Source of the DNA: Pseudomonadota bacterium
GTDB taxonomy: Bacteria; Desulfobacterota; Syntrophia; Syntrophales; JADFWA01
Assembly (NCBI GenBank): GCA_030612385.1
Contig: JAUWNZ010000015.1
Location: forward strand, 1 to 12,245
Length of the DNA stretch: 12,245 bases
Direction of reading: 5' to 3'
Below are positions 6,449 through 12,245 of this stretch, piece after piece. Position 1 is the stretch's first letter. Each line of letters starts with the position of its first letter. The notes below the pieces were generated by a model. The model saw only the letters and a list, made by a program, of their open reading frames with translations, did not search any database and was not told the origin of the DNA. The position numbers and the translations under genes are program-made.

Positions 6449-8644
6449 TCATCCTGGTTCCATCGATGCTTTCCCTACTTTCCCCAGCCCCTTTAAATAA
6501 AAAACCACCATCCACGTCCTGTCGTTATGATCGTCGGAACAGGTAAATTCAAATCCCCAGCACTGTTTATGATAATTTATTCCATACTCCCTTTCCATAT
6601 ATACATCGTCCATCTGGTTTTTTCTTAAAACATACATTAGATCGACGGAATCGGTGATCACAGCTTTCAGGAAGATATTTGTTTCTTCTAAAGTGTGCTG
6701 TGTATATCTATACTCCAATCGGACAGAATCACCCCGACAATCACTAAGATGAAGATCAAAATTGGTCTCTTCCCAGTCACCGGAGTTTACATTATAGTCG
6801 AGATCAGTATTAAAATAGATATACCGGAATGGATTGAATTCAAGTTCCATATCCACATTGCCAAAGGGTCTCTTTTTGGGGCCGTCGCGTCTCGCCTCCT
6901 TAATATCATACGTCTGCCCAAGCTTGATACGGAGGAACTCCCGGTAACTTATACCTCCGCCCTTTCCCTTCAATCTGGCCATGAAGGTATTGAGCAGAGA
7001 ATAGGTCAGGCTGTTCTCTTCCTCCATCCTTTCCACGAAGTCGGGCTGATCCTCCTGATATATATAAGGAATATAATTATAGGTCAATTCCGGCTTAATT
7101 TCATGCCGTATCTTATCGACAGTCTCACCGCCTATATCAAAGACCCTGTGAACTATTGTGGAAAGCTCTGCTCCGATATGAAATATATCACGGTTGCCGT
7201 GCTCTTCTTTCGTTGGCTCCTTCAATCCGCCGGCATCCCATATGGTTTCTCGCAGCCCTATTTCCGGGGTGAACTGGAGATAATCACCAAGATTCAGCGG
7301 CAAAGAAAATTTAGGGTGGAGGTCGTAAAGAGATCCTTTGTCTCCTTCGGTTCTGTGATAATTGGCTATCAAAGAGTCCAGCTCAAAATTCAGCGGAGTG
7401 CCAAAAACAGGGCGCTGAAGACCTGTAAAGGTTATCTCGGGATATCTCTGGAGGGTCGAATCATTGTCTGAACTTTCAAAATTATCGGTGTACTGAACAA
7501 GCGCCGTAAGATTAAATAAATTCCATTCCTTGACCAGACGGGCAGTGGAATCAAGTGACTCGAGAGATTCATCGGCGAGAAAAGAAATCTTACTGAACCT
7601 GGAATCCTTCTTGGAGTAATTATTCAAATAATAGTTGTGATCAGAAAAGTCTCTAAAATACCAGTTATCTGAAACCCTTGCCAAATCAGTCCTGAAGTAA
7701 AAACCAGGGCTGAATGTGGTCTCGTGATTCAGATAAAACGACCATCTCTTACGGCTGTCCTGCCAGTCACGGCTTAAACCATCCTCCTCGGTTTCAGTTA
7801 TGTCTTTGGTATCGTTGAGATAATCAGCATAAAATGTGCCAAAAGAATCCTCGTTTATAATATATCTGAACTCCATCCCTTCTTTAAATCCCCTCTTGTC
7901 CATATAACGCTGATAAAACGTGGCATCCGCATTCTCTGAAATCGCCCAGTAGAATGGGACCTCTATATCCCAGCCATGTTTGTCTCGTGAACTGGAAAAC
8001 CGGGGTGGAAGAAAACCCGACTGCCGTGTCGTCTTTGCGGGGAATACCATATACGGCATATACAAAAGAGGAAAATTCTTCACCTGAAAGGTCCCATGTT
8101 TTAATACGCCGTAACCGTCGATGGTTACATCAAGCTCTCTGCCGGTAAATCTCCATGCAGGCAGATCATTGTCACAGGTGGTTGCCGTGATATTTTTAAG
8201 ATGATAGGTGGCTTCCCCGCTCTTCTCAATCTCCTCTCCATTTATAAAGAAGTGATTTTTAGCAAAAAACAGCTTTCCCCGGTAAACAATACCCGTTTTT
8301 GAGAAGACATTAAATTCAACCCTCTCTCCACTTAGTGTATCATCATCACTTTTGATAAACACACCTCCTTCAGCCTTGGCGTCACCTGTAGTTTTATTCA
8401 AGGCAACGCGGTCCGCCTTCAAAAAACCACCGGTAAAAGTAATGACAACACTCCCTTTTGCGCTGTATGTATCGGTATCTCTCTCGTAAGCCACACTGTC
8501 AGCCTCTATATTTACCGGTCCTTTGGCAATCTTCCTTTCAGAGGCAATGGACGGATTAATCTGAAAGAAAGAAAACACGAGGAAAAACGGTATCAGCTCA
8601 ATAAACAGGGGAACTATATTTCTAAAATGTTGGATTCGATCCAT
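6449..8644 (-). CDS. lptD: LPS-assembly outer-membrane protein LptD
   Basis: LptD is the outer-membrane beta-barrel that, plugged by lipoprotein LptE, receives lipopolysaccharide from the LptA bridge and inserts it into the outer leaflet. At 731 residues it is of usual size. A signal peptide (hydrophobic 10-29, cleavage near SIAS-35) is followed by an OstA/LptA-like jellyroll at about 44-150, with repeats such as IEADSVAYERDTDTYSAKGS. Then come TTCDNDLPAWRF (155-166), FPLLYMPYMVFP (191-202) and RQSGFLPP (207-214), all characteristic of LptD, and a long barrel rich in alternating aromatic strands. The C-terminal QCWGFEFTC and FYLKGLGKVG correspond to the conserved CW and LGLG ending. Cys157 and the two C-terminal cysteines could form the interdomain disulfide. 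I chose the ATG at 8644 over the GTG at 8650 because AAGGG then lies 5 bases upstream. No surA or lptE is adjacent. Confidence 0.95.
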   Translation of the reverse strand: MDRIQHFRNIVPLFIELIPFFLVFSFFQINPSIASERKIAKGPVNIEADSVAYERDTDTYSAKGSVVITFTGGFLKADRVALNKTTGDAKAEGGVFIKSDDDTLSGERVEFNVFSKTGIVYRGKLFFAKNHFFINGEEIEKSGEATYHLKNITATTCDNDLPAWRFTGRELDVTIDGYGVLKHGTFQVKNFPLLYMPYMVFPAKTTRQSGFLPPRFSSSRDKHGWDIEVPFYWAISENADATFYQRYMDKRGFKEGMEFRYIINEDSFGTFYADYLNDTKDITETEEDGLSRDWQDSRKRWSFYLNHETTFSPGFYFRTDLARVSDNWYFRDFSDHNYYLNNYSKKDSRFSKISFLADESLESLDSTARLVKEWNLFNLTALVQYTDNFESSDNDSTLQRYPEITFTGLQRPVFGTPLNFELDSLIANYHRTEGDKGSLYDLHPKFSLPLNLGDYLQFTPEIGLRETIWDAGGLKEPTKEEHGNRDIFHIGAELSTIVHRVFDIGGETVDKIRHEIKPELTYNYIPYIYQEDQPDFVERMEEENSLTYSLLNTFMARLKGKGGGISYREFLRIKLGQTYDIKEARRDGPKKRPFGNVDMELEFNPFRYIYFNTDLDYNVNSGDWEETNFDLHLSDCRGDSVRLEYRYTQHTLEETNIFLKAVITDSVDLMYVLRKNQMDDVYMEREYGINYHKQCWGFEFTCSDDHNDRTWMVVFYLKGLGKVGKASMEPG

Positions 8645-8666
8645 GATCACCCTTACATACTGAGCG

Positions 8667-8790
8667 TTGAAATTAGAAAATAGAAATTGGAAATTTGGCC
8701 TTCATGCTTTTGTACTGTCAACACGTAAATTCGGTTCATCTTTCCCAAATTTCTAATTTCCAATTTCAAGTTTCAAGCCGTGAACGGCTA
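8667..8790. repeat. Palindromic MITE-like element, copy 1 (between folC and lptD)
   Basis: The left arm 8667-8698 (starting TTGAAATTAGAAAATAG, ending GGAAATTTGG) is an imperfect inverted repeat of the right arm 8745-8776 (CCAAATTTCTAATTTCC, ending GTTTCAA). The element closes with GCCGTGAACGGC (8777-8788), itself a small hairpin of 5-bp arms. It ends 3 bases before the folC stop codon (8796-8794 on the minus strand) and reaches to within about 23 bp of the lptD start. A second copy lies at 10090. No ORF is present inside, so it would be non-autonomous if mobile. Confidence 0.85.
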
Positions 8791-8793
8791 CCG

Positions 8794-10050
8794 TCAGGGT
8801 AAGAAAAGTCTCTTTATCTCCCCAACGAGAAAAAGCGAACCAGTCACACAGATAAGATCATCTTCTCCGGCAAGTGTAAAGGCCAGCGAGAGAGCCTGTT
8901 CTGAATCTTCAATAATTTCAACACTATTGCTGTACATCCTCGCAAGGGGCAGTATATCTCCCGGATGCAGCGCCCGTTTCTCTTTCGGTTTTGTAAGGAT
9001 AACCCACTCGGCAAGAGGGGCTAATTTTTTTAACATTGCCTTGTGGTCTTTGTCGCTAAGAACACCGAAGAGTAGAACCAACTTTCTGTAGGAAAAATCT
9101 TCCCTTAGCGCTCTACACAGGACGGAAGCTCCCGCCGGATTATGAGCGCCATCGACAATTAGCATGGGAGAATTATGGAGCACCTCCAATCTTCCTTCCC
9201 ATTCCACATTTCTCAAACCGCGGGCCACGGCGCCGGCATCGATATCAAATCCTTTCGACATCAGAATCTCTATCGCGCCAAGAGCCACAGCGGCATTCTC
9301 CATTTGATGCCTTCCGGGCAGGGGACATGCAAGGTTGCCGTAAGACTTCTCGATCCCTTTATATGAGAATGTACCCTCTCTCGCCTCTCTGATTTTCATG
9401 TCCTTTCCAAGCTGGTAAAGTCTCGCCCTTTGTTCGCCACAGATATTCTCTAATACATTCAGGACGCCCTTCTGTTTTGCCGCCGTTATACATATTCCAC
9501 CAGCCTTGATAATTCCTCCCTTTTCCCACGCGATGGCTTCTAAATTACCGCCAAGGTATTCCGTATGTTCCAGCGAGATATTGGATATCACAGAAACCTC
9601 AGGTATCGCAAGATTTGTCGCGTCAAGTCTTCCCCCCATTCCCACCTCCAAAACAGCCACATCAACATCGCGCCGGCAAAAATGGAGAAAGGCCAGAGTT
9701 GTCACAAATTCGAAATAGGTTATATCCTCCTTAACCTCTCGACGCACCTCTTCAATCAATCCCGCGAGTTCCTCTACCGATATCATACAATTATCTATTC
9801 TTATACGTTCCCTTATATCGATGAGGTGTGGCGAAGTATAAAGACCAACCCTCAACCTTCCTTCAAGGAGAACAGAGGAAATCATTGCGGCAATGGAACC
9901 TTTGCCATTGCTGCCGCCGACTATAACTGTTCTGTATTGTTCCTGGGGATTATTCAGTCTGTCGAGGAGTCGGGAGACAGGACCAAGGCTCAAACGTATC
10001 CTTCCCCCATTCAATTTTGATAGGTAATCAAGAGAATCTTGAGGAGGCAT
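8794..10050 (-). CDS. folC: Bifunctional folylpolyglutamate / dihydrofolate synthase FolC
   Basis: A 418-residue, cytoplasmic Mur-ligase-like enzyme that joins glutamate to dihydropteroate and/or extends the glutamate tail of folates using ATP. The P-loop is GSNGKGS (46-52), with serine where GTNGKGS is usual. It is followed by TSPHL (72-76), LEVGMGGRLDATN (134-146), ISLEHTEYLG (158-167), EKGGIIKAG (176-184) with Lys177 in the position of the carbamylated lysine of FolC, LPGRHQMENAA (244-254), WEGRLEVL (284-291) and DGAHNPAG (300-307). The family call is secure. Whether it has both activities or only the polyglutamate one cannot be told from sequence. The ATG at 10050 has only a weak ribosome site but gives the normal family N-terminus. 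It is bounded on both sides by copies of the same palindromic element, and the frequent neighbour accD is absent. Confidence 0.95.
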   Translation of the reverse strand: MPPQDSLDYLSKLNGGRIRLSLGPVSRLLDRLNNPQEQYRTVIVGGSNGKGSIAAMISSVLLEGRLRVGLYTSPHLIDIRERIRIDNCMISVEELAGLIEEVRREVKEDITYFEFVTTLAFLHFCRRDVDVAVLEVGMGGRLDATNLAIPEVSVISNISLEHTEYLGGNLEAIAWEKGGIIKAGGICITAAKQKGVLNVLENICGEQRARLYQLGKDMKIREAREGTFSYKGIEKSYGNLACPLPGRHQMENAAVALGAIEILMSKGFDIDAGAVARGLRNVEWEGRLEVLHNSPMLIVDGAHNPAGASVLCRALREDFSYRKLVLLFGVLSDKDHKAMLKKLAPLAEWVILTKPKEKRALHPGDILPLARMYSNSVEIIEDSEQALSLAFTLAGEDDLICVTGSLFLVGEIKRLFLP

Positions 10051-10089
10051 TTAATCGAAACCAAAATATTCGTAAGCGTTAACGGAATG

Positions 10090-10217
10090 TTGAAATTAGA
10101 AATTAGAAATTGGAAATTTGGCCCTCAGGCTTAAGAGCTTATGAGCTTTTGTACTGTAAACTCGTTTCATCTTCCCCAAATTTCTAATTTCCAATTTCCG
10201 GTTTCAAGCCGTGAACG
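10090..10217. repeat. Palindromic MITE-like element, copy 2 (between the MBL gene and folC)
   Basis: Same architecture and orientation as the copy at 8667. The left arm 10090-10121 (TTGAAATTAGAAATTAG, ending GGAAATTTGG) differs from copy 1 at a single base over 32. The right arm 10176-10207 carries CCAAATTTCTAATTTCC and ends GTTTCAA, followed by GCCGTGAAC (10208-10216). The centre shares GCTTTTGTACTGT but differs by small insertions and deletions. The element ends 1-2 bases before the stop codon of the MBL-fold gene (10221-10219 on the minus strand). Confidence 0.85.
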
Positions 10218-10218
10218 C

Positions 10219-10992
10219 CTACTTAATCCTTATCACTTCACCTTCGCTGAGGATACGGATATATCTGTTACCGATCAAGCTCACCTCTTCCTTTATGGTC
10301 TTTTCATACTGGGGTTTCATGTGATAAAGATAAACATGTGGCGCTAAGACACCAAGTTTCGCCAATTCTCTCTCAAGACCGGAGGGTGTAAGATGCCCTG
10401 TGACATTGGCAATCGTATTCAGGCTATCGGGGAATGACGCTTCAATAAATATGGCTCTTAAATTTTCCTGTTTCCGCGCAACCTTCCATATCTCTTCAGT
10501 CGGCCCCGTATCTCCCACAAAGATCACTGAACAGCCTTCAGATTCTATTACGTATCCCACCGTCTCGACGGTATGATTAACCAGGACGGCGTTAATGGTG
10601 AGATTGTTCAGCTGGAATTTCACACCTGGCTGGACCACCTCGAATTCAAGGACAGGGTTTTCCGGAGTCGGGATCTGTGAAAAATCAGGCCATATAATAT
10701 CATTAAAGAGATGCGCCCTCAATGCGTCAATAACTCCCCGCGTGCCTATAACACTAATTGCCGGATATTCTTTTTTACAGTAATAAAAATTGTCAACCAA
10801 AAGCATTATGTCACGTACATGATCGAGATGGGCGTGAGTTACAAGAATAGAATTTATATTAATCTGCTCTTCCATTGACAGCACAGAAGTTATTGTGCCG
10901 CCATCGATCATAATCGTCCCATCCAACAAAAAACTGGTGGCATTGTAACCTGGGAGCTGAGATCCGTGGCAGCCTAATACCCTAATATCCAT
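10219..10992 (-). CDS. MBL-fold metal-dependent hydrolase, class II cAMP phosphodiesterase-like
   Basis: A 257-residue soluble metallo-beta-lactamase-fold protein. It has the metal-binding motif THAHLDH (52-58; His53, His55, Asp57, His58). Likely remaining ligands are His140 (LVNHT), Asp161 (FVGDTGP), His200 (TGHLTPSG) and His224 (YLYHMKP). The pattern of a short N-terminal strand, IDGGT (29-33), HxHxDH, a GD-T-GP motif and a late YHMKP resembles class II cyclic-nucleotide phosphodiesterases and RNase Z-like MBL proteins more than true beta-lactamases. There is no signal peptide. The substrate could be a cyclic nucleotide or another phosphodiester; nothing here decides. It starts 6 bases after the EF-Tu-like gene's stop codon, so the two are very likely cotranscribed. 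Its own stop abuts a palindromic repeat. Confidence 0.85.
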   Translation of the reverse strand: MDIRVLGCHGSQLPGYNATSFLLDGTIMIDGGTITSVLSMEEQININSILVTHAHLDHVRDIMLLVDNFYYCKKEYPAISVIGTRGVIDALRAHLFNDIIWPDFSQIPTPENPVLEFEVVQPGVKFQLNNLTINAVLVNHTVETVGYVIESEGCSVIFVGDTGPTEEIWKVARKQENLRAIFIEASFPDSLNTIANVTGHLTPSGLERELAKLGVLAPHVYLYHMKPQYEKTIKEEVSLIGNRYIRILSEGEVIRIK

Positions 10993-10998
10993 GTGAAT

Positions 10999-11262
10999 TT
11001 ATTCTTCCGGTATAACCTTAAATACCTCGTCGCCGGGACGAACACGATCAGCTACCTTAATGCCGATATAATCACCCGCGACGGCCTTTTCGACATTTTT
11101 GTTATTTATTTCCATCGATTCAATCTTATCTTCGAAATCGGTGGTATGACCCGTTAATTTAATCGCGTCGCCTACTTTCAACTCTCCCTCAGTAATCTTG
11201 ACTGCAGCTACACTCGGTTTTGCAAAAAACTTAACAACCTCGCCAACTTTTTCTTCCACCAT
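10999..11262 (-). CDS. Small EF-Tu domain 2-like protein (translation elongation factor-like)
   Basis: An 87-residue protein consisting only of a translation-factor beta-barrel of the EF-Tu domain 2 type, with no GTPase domain. It reads VGEVVKFFAKPSVAAVKIT (6-24), GELKVGDAIKLTGHTTDFED (26-45), IESMEINNKNVEKAVAGDYIG (about 48-68) and VRPGDEVFKV (74-83), where each glycine-aspartate turn matches those of domain 2. Similar stand-alone proteins are annotated as elongation factor-like in other genomes, and the C-terminus of U32 peptidases has a comparable barrel. In EF-Tu this domain contacts aminoacyl-tRNA, so RNA or protein binding is possible, but the function is unknown. The start is certain: AGGAGG lies 8 bases before the ATG. 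It is followed 6 bases later by the MBL-fold gene. Confidence 0.8.
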   Translation of the reverse strand: MVEEKVGEVVKFFAKPSVAAVKITEGELKVGDAIKLTGHTTDFEDKIESMEINNKNVEKAVAGDYIGIKVADRVRPGDEVFKVIPEE

Positions 11263-11270
11263 GATTAATC

Positions 11271-11276
11271 CCTCCT
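11271..11276 (-). promoter_or_regulatory. Consensus Shine-Dalgarno AGGAGG of the EF-like gene
   Basis: A perfect AGGAGG, extended to AAAGGAGGG, sits 8 bases before the ATG at 11262. It is the strongest ribosome site in the window, implying efficient translation of this small protein. Confidence 0.8.
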
Positions 11277-11297
11277 TTCCTCATGATTTTACAGAGC

Positions 11298-11332
11298 GTT
11301 CACCGCAGAGCTCGCAGAGAGCGCAGAGAAAC
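11298..11332. repeat. CGCAGAG repeat, three units at 9-bp period
   Basis: GTTCACCGCAGAG is followed by two more units, giving CGCAGAG at 11304, 11313 and 11322. The same family occurs at 11486 (opposite orientation) and at 12060. It lies about 36 bases upstream of the EF-like gene start. Confidence 0.75.
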
Positions 11333-11379
11333 TATTCTTGTAAGCCAGGAACCGAGATCGTTAAATTGTTGAGTCGTCG

Positions 11380-11403
11380 AGTGGTTCAAAGACATTCACC
11401 ACT
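11380..11403. repeat. Small inverted repeat AGTGGT...ACCACT
   Basis: Six-base arms AGTGGT (11380-11385) and ACCACT (11398-11403) enclose 12 bases. The flanks GTTGAGTCGTCGAGTGG and ACCACTTAACCACC are of a repetitive style, suggesting another small intergenic repeat in the mobB to EF-like gap. Confidence 0.45.
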
Positions 11404-11463
11404 TAACCACCTAACCCGGACAAGCCGGAGGTGAAAACCCGCAGCTCGTAGCCCCTATCCACC

Positions 11464-11482
11464 AGCTATGAGCTATGAGCTG
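11464..11482. repeat. AGCTATG tandem repeat carrying the mobB stop codon
   Basis: AGCTATGAGCTATGAGCTG contains two 7-base copies of AGCTATG plus a partial third. The mobB stop codon (11468-11466 on the minus strand) falls inside the first copy. Confidence 0.7.
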
Positions 11483-12005
11483 TTTTGTCATCTCTGCGTT
11501 CTCTGCGGTGAACAGTTACCAAAAAGCGTTTCTCAATAAAGTCAATTAGCCCTTTAATATCATCGATGTCCAAACAGGCAGCGCCAACATCCAGTTTTCG
11601 ATCGCTGACTATGGCGATCAGGTTCTCCTCACCGCCACACAGCAGTTCCCTGTTCATCTCAGCGCGAAACACCTCAATCTTGGGGTGCGGGCTTTTTTTG
11701 TATCCCTCAGAAAGAACGATGTCCACATCTCTGATGTATTTATCTCTCAGTTCTTCAATCTCATGATCTCTTTTCACATCTTCAATAAGGGCAATTTTCC
11801 ATGGCGATGATATTATAGTAGTATGAGCGCCGGCCTTTTTATGGCGCCAGCTATCCTTTCCCTCGTGGTCGATATCAAAACCATGGACATTATGCTTGAT
11901 GGTTGCCACATGGTAACCCCTTCTGTTCAACTCTGGAATCATTTTCTCTATCAGGGTTGTTTTGCCTGACCCTGATTTACCAACAATGGAGACAATAGGG
12001 ATCAT
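11466..12005 (-). CDS. mobB: Molybdopterin-guanine dinucleotide biosynthesis protein MobB
   Basis: MobB is a P-loop NTPase that assists MobA in attaching GMP to molybdopterin for MGD-type molybdo- or tungsto-enzymes. Walker A is GKSGSGKTT (9-17). The family signatures ATIKHNVHGFDIDHEGKDSW (34-53) and RHKKAGAHTTIISSP (54-68) follow, then IVLSEGYKK (96-104) and a C-terminal FIEKRFL. The 179-residue length is near normal. The ATG at 12005 gives the standard N-terminus, with GGTGA 6 bases upstream. The tail TVHRRERRDDKTAHSS is odd: it is translated from an intergenic CGCAGAG repeat and the AGCTATG repeat, so the native C-terminus seems to have been replaced or extended by inserted repeat. No mobA, moeA or molybdoenzyme gene is visible nearby. 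Confidence 0.92.
   Translation of the reverse strand: MIPIVSIVGKSGSGKTTLIEKMIPELNRRGYHVATIKHNVHGFDIDHEGKDSWRHKKAGAHTTIISSPWKIALIEDVKRDHEIEELRDKYIRDVDIVLSEGYKKSPHPKIEVFRAEMNRELLCGGEENLIAIVSDRKLDVGAACLDIDDIKGLIDFIEKRFLVTVHRRERRDDKTAHSS
11486..11520. repeat. CGCAGAG repeat inside the 3' end of mobB
   Basis: On the minus strand this reads GTTCACCGCAGAG-AACGCAGAG-ATGACAAAA, with two units 9 bases apart (11507-11501 and 11498-11492). It shares the opening GTTCACCGCAGAG and the closing AGATGACAAAA with the copy at 12060, which has one more unit. It is translated as part of mobB. Confidence 0.75.
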
Positions 12006-12059
12006 TTTTTCACCGTGTTAGTGCAGGGTATAAGGTTTCGGGTTTAACTCGGAACGTAT

Positions 12060-12100
12060 CTGTTCACCGCAGAGGCGCAGAGACCGCAGAGATGACAAAA
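12060..12100. repeat. CGCAGAG repeat upstream of mobB, three units
   Basis: CTGTTCACCGCAGAG leads into units at 12068, 12076 and 12085 (spacings 8 and 9), closing with ATGACAAAA. Compared with the copy inside mobB it is inverted, so mobB lies between inverted members of one repeat family. Confidence 0.75.
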
Positions 12101-12215
12101 GAGTTATACTGAGAAAGGCACATAATTGAGCTTTTGAATTAATCAAAAATGAACCCTCAAATATTTGGTATACTGCAACCGGTCATAATTTGAGATTTTA
12201 CTATCGTGTTATTTT

Positions 12216-12245
12216 ACCACGAAGCGCACGAAGAATACGAAGAAT
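12216..12245. repeat. ACGAAG repeat, three units at 9-bp period, running off the window
   Basis: ACCACGAAG is followed by further ACGAAG units, at 12219, 12228 and 12237. The layout (ACC anchor, then ~9-base units) parallels the CGCAGAG repeats, but the core is different. The right end is cut by the window edge. Confidence 0.7.

Noticed and set aside
6695..7471. A 258-codon plus-strand open frame opposite lptD
   Set aside because: It lies wholly antisense to the well-supported lptD barrel region and shows no recognisable motif. It is a shadow of the lptD codon pattern.
9565..10020. A 151-codon plus-strand open frame opposite folC
   Set aside because: Fully antisense to conserved FolC motifs, with no plausible start signal or domain.
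11298..12245. Possible CRISPR array because of several short repeats
   Set aside because: Units are 6-9 bases with no 25-40 base repeats or unique spacers, the copies are in both orientations, and no cas genes are present.

Overview
The window looks like a chromosomal segment of a Gram-negative anaerobe, most likely a deltaproteobacterium in the broad sense (Desulfobacterota, possibly Syntrophales-like). This is inferred from: an LPS-assembly outer-membrane protein (LptD), an isovaleryl-type acyl-CoA dehydrogenase, MobB, a ThiI-like thiolase-fold protein with a C-terminal extension, a DUF4301 protein, a stand-alone EF-Tu-domain-2-like protein, and many short intergenic repeats of kinds I associate with these genomes. 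I cannot name a species.

Layout. The window opens with the end of a plus-strand CBS-domain gene (to 133). An 834-bp gene-poor stretch follows (134-967), with protein-like fragments in broken minus-strand frames and no intact gene. A plus-strand DUF4301 gene (968-2515) then runs convergently into a minus-strand block that fills the rest of the window. In transcription order (right to left) the block is: mobB (12005-11466), an 87-aa EF-Tu domain 2-like protein (11262-10999), an MBL-fold hydrolase (10992-10219), folC (10050-8794), lptD (8644-6449), an acyl-CoA dehydrogenase (6352-5162), a secreted LysM protein (4904-3504) and a ThiI-like PP-loop protein (overlapping it, 3531-2527).

Only two gene pairs are tightly coupled: EF-like/MBL (6-bp gap) and LysM/ThiI-like (overlapping ends). 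The other gaps are roughly 95-260 bp and are filled with short repeats, so the block is probably several transcription units and not one pathway operon. Functions are mixed: cofactor synthesis (molybdenum cofactor guanylylation, folate polyglutamylation), envelope biogenesis (LptD, LysM), acyl-CoA oxidation, and probable tRNA/sulfur chemistry.

I found no defence island, prophage, CRISPR array, rRNA or tRNA, and no clear new multi-gene system. The most distinctive signal is in the gaps. A ~125-bp palindromic, MITE-like element occurs twice, on both sides of folC. Short repeats built on ~9-bp units (CGCAGAG, ACGAAG and CGCAGATTA types) recur between genes. Several of these elements sit at or within about 25 bp of stop codons, and the last residues and stop codon of mobB are themselves encoded by repeat sequence.
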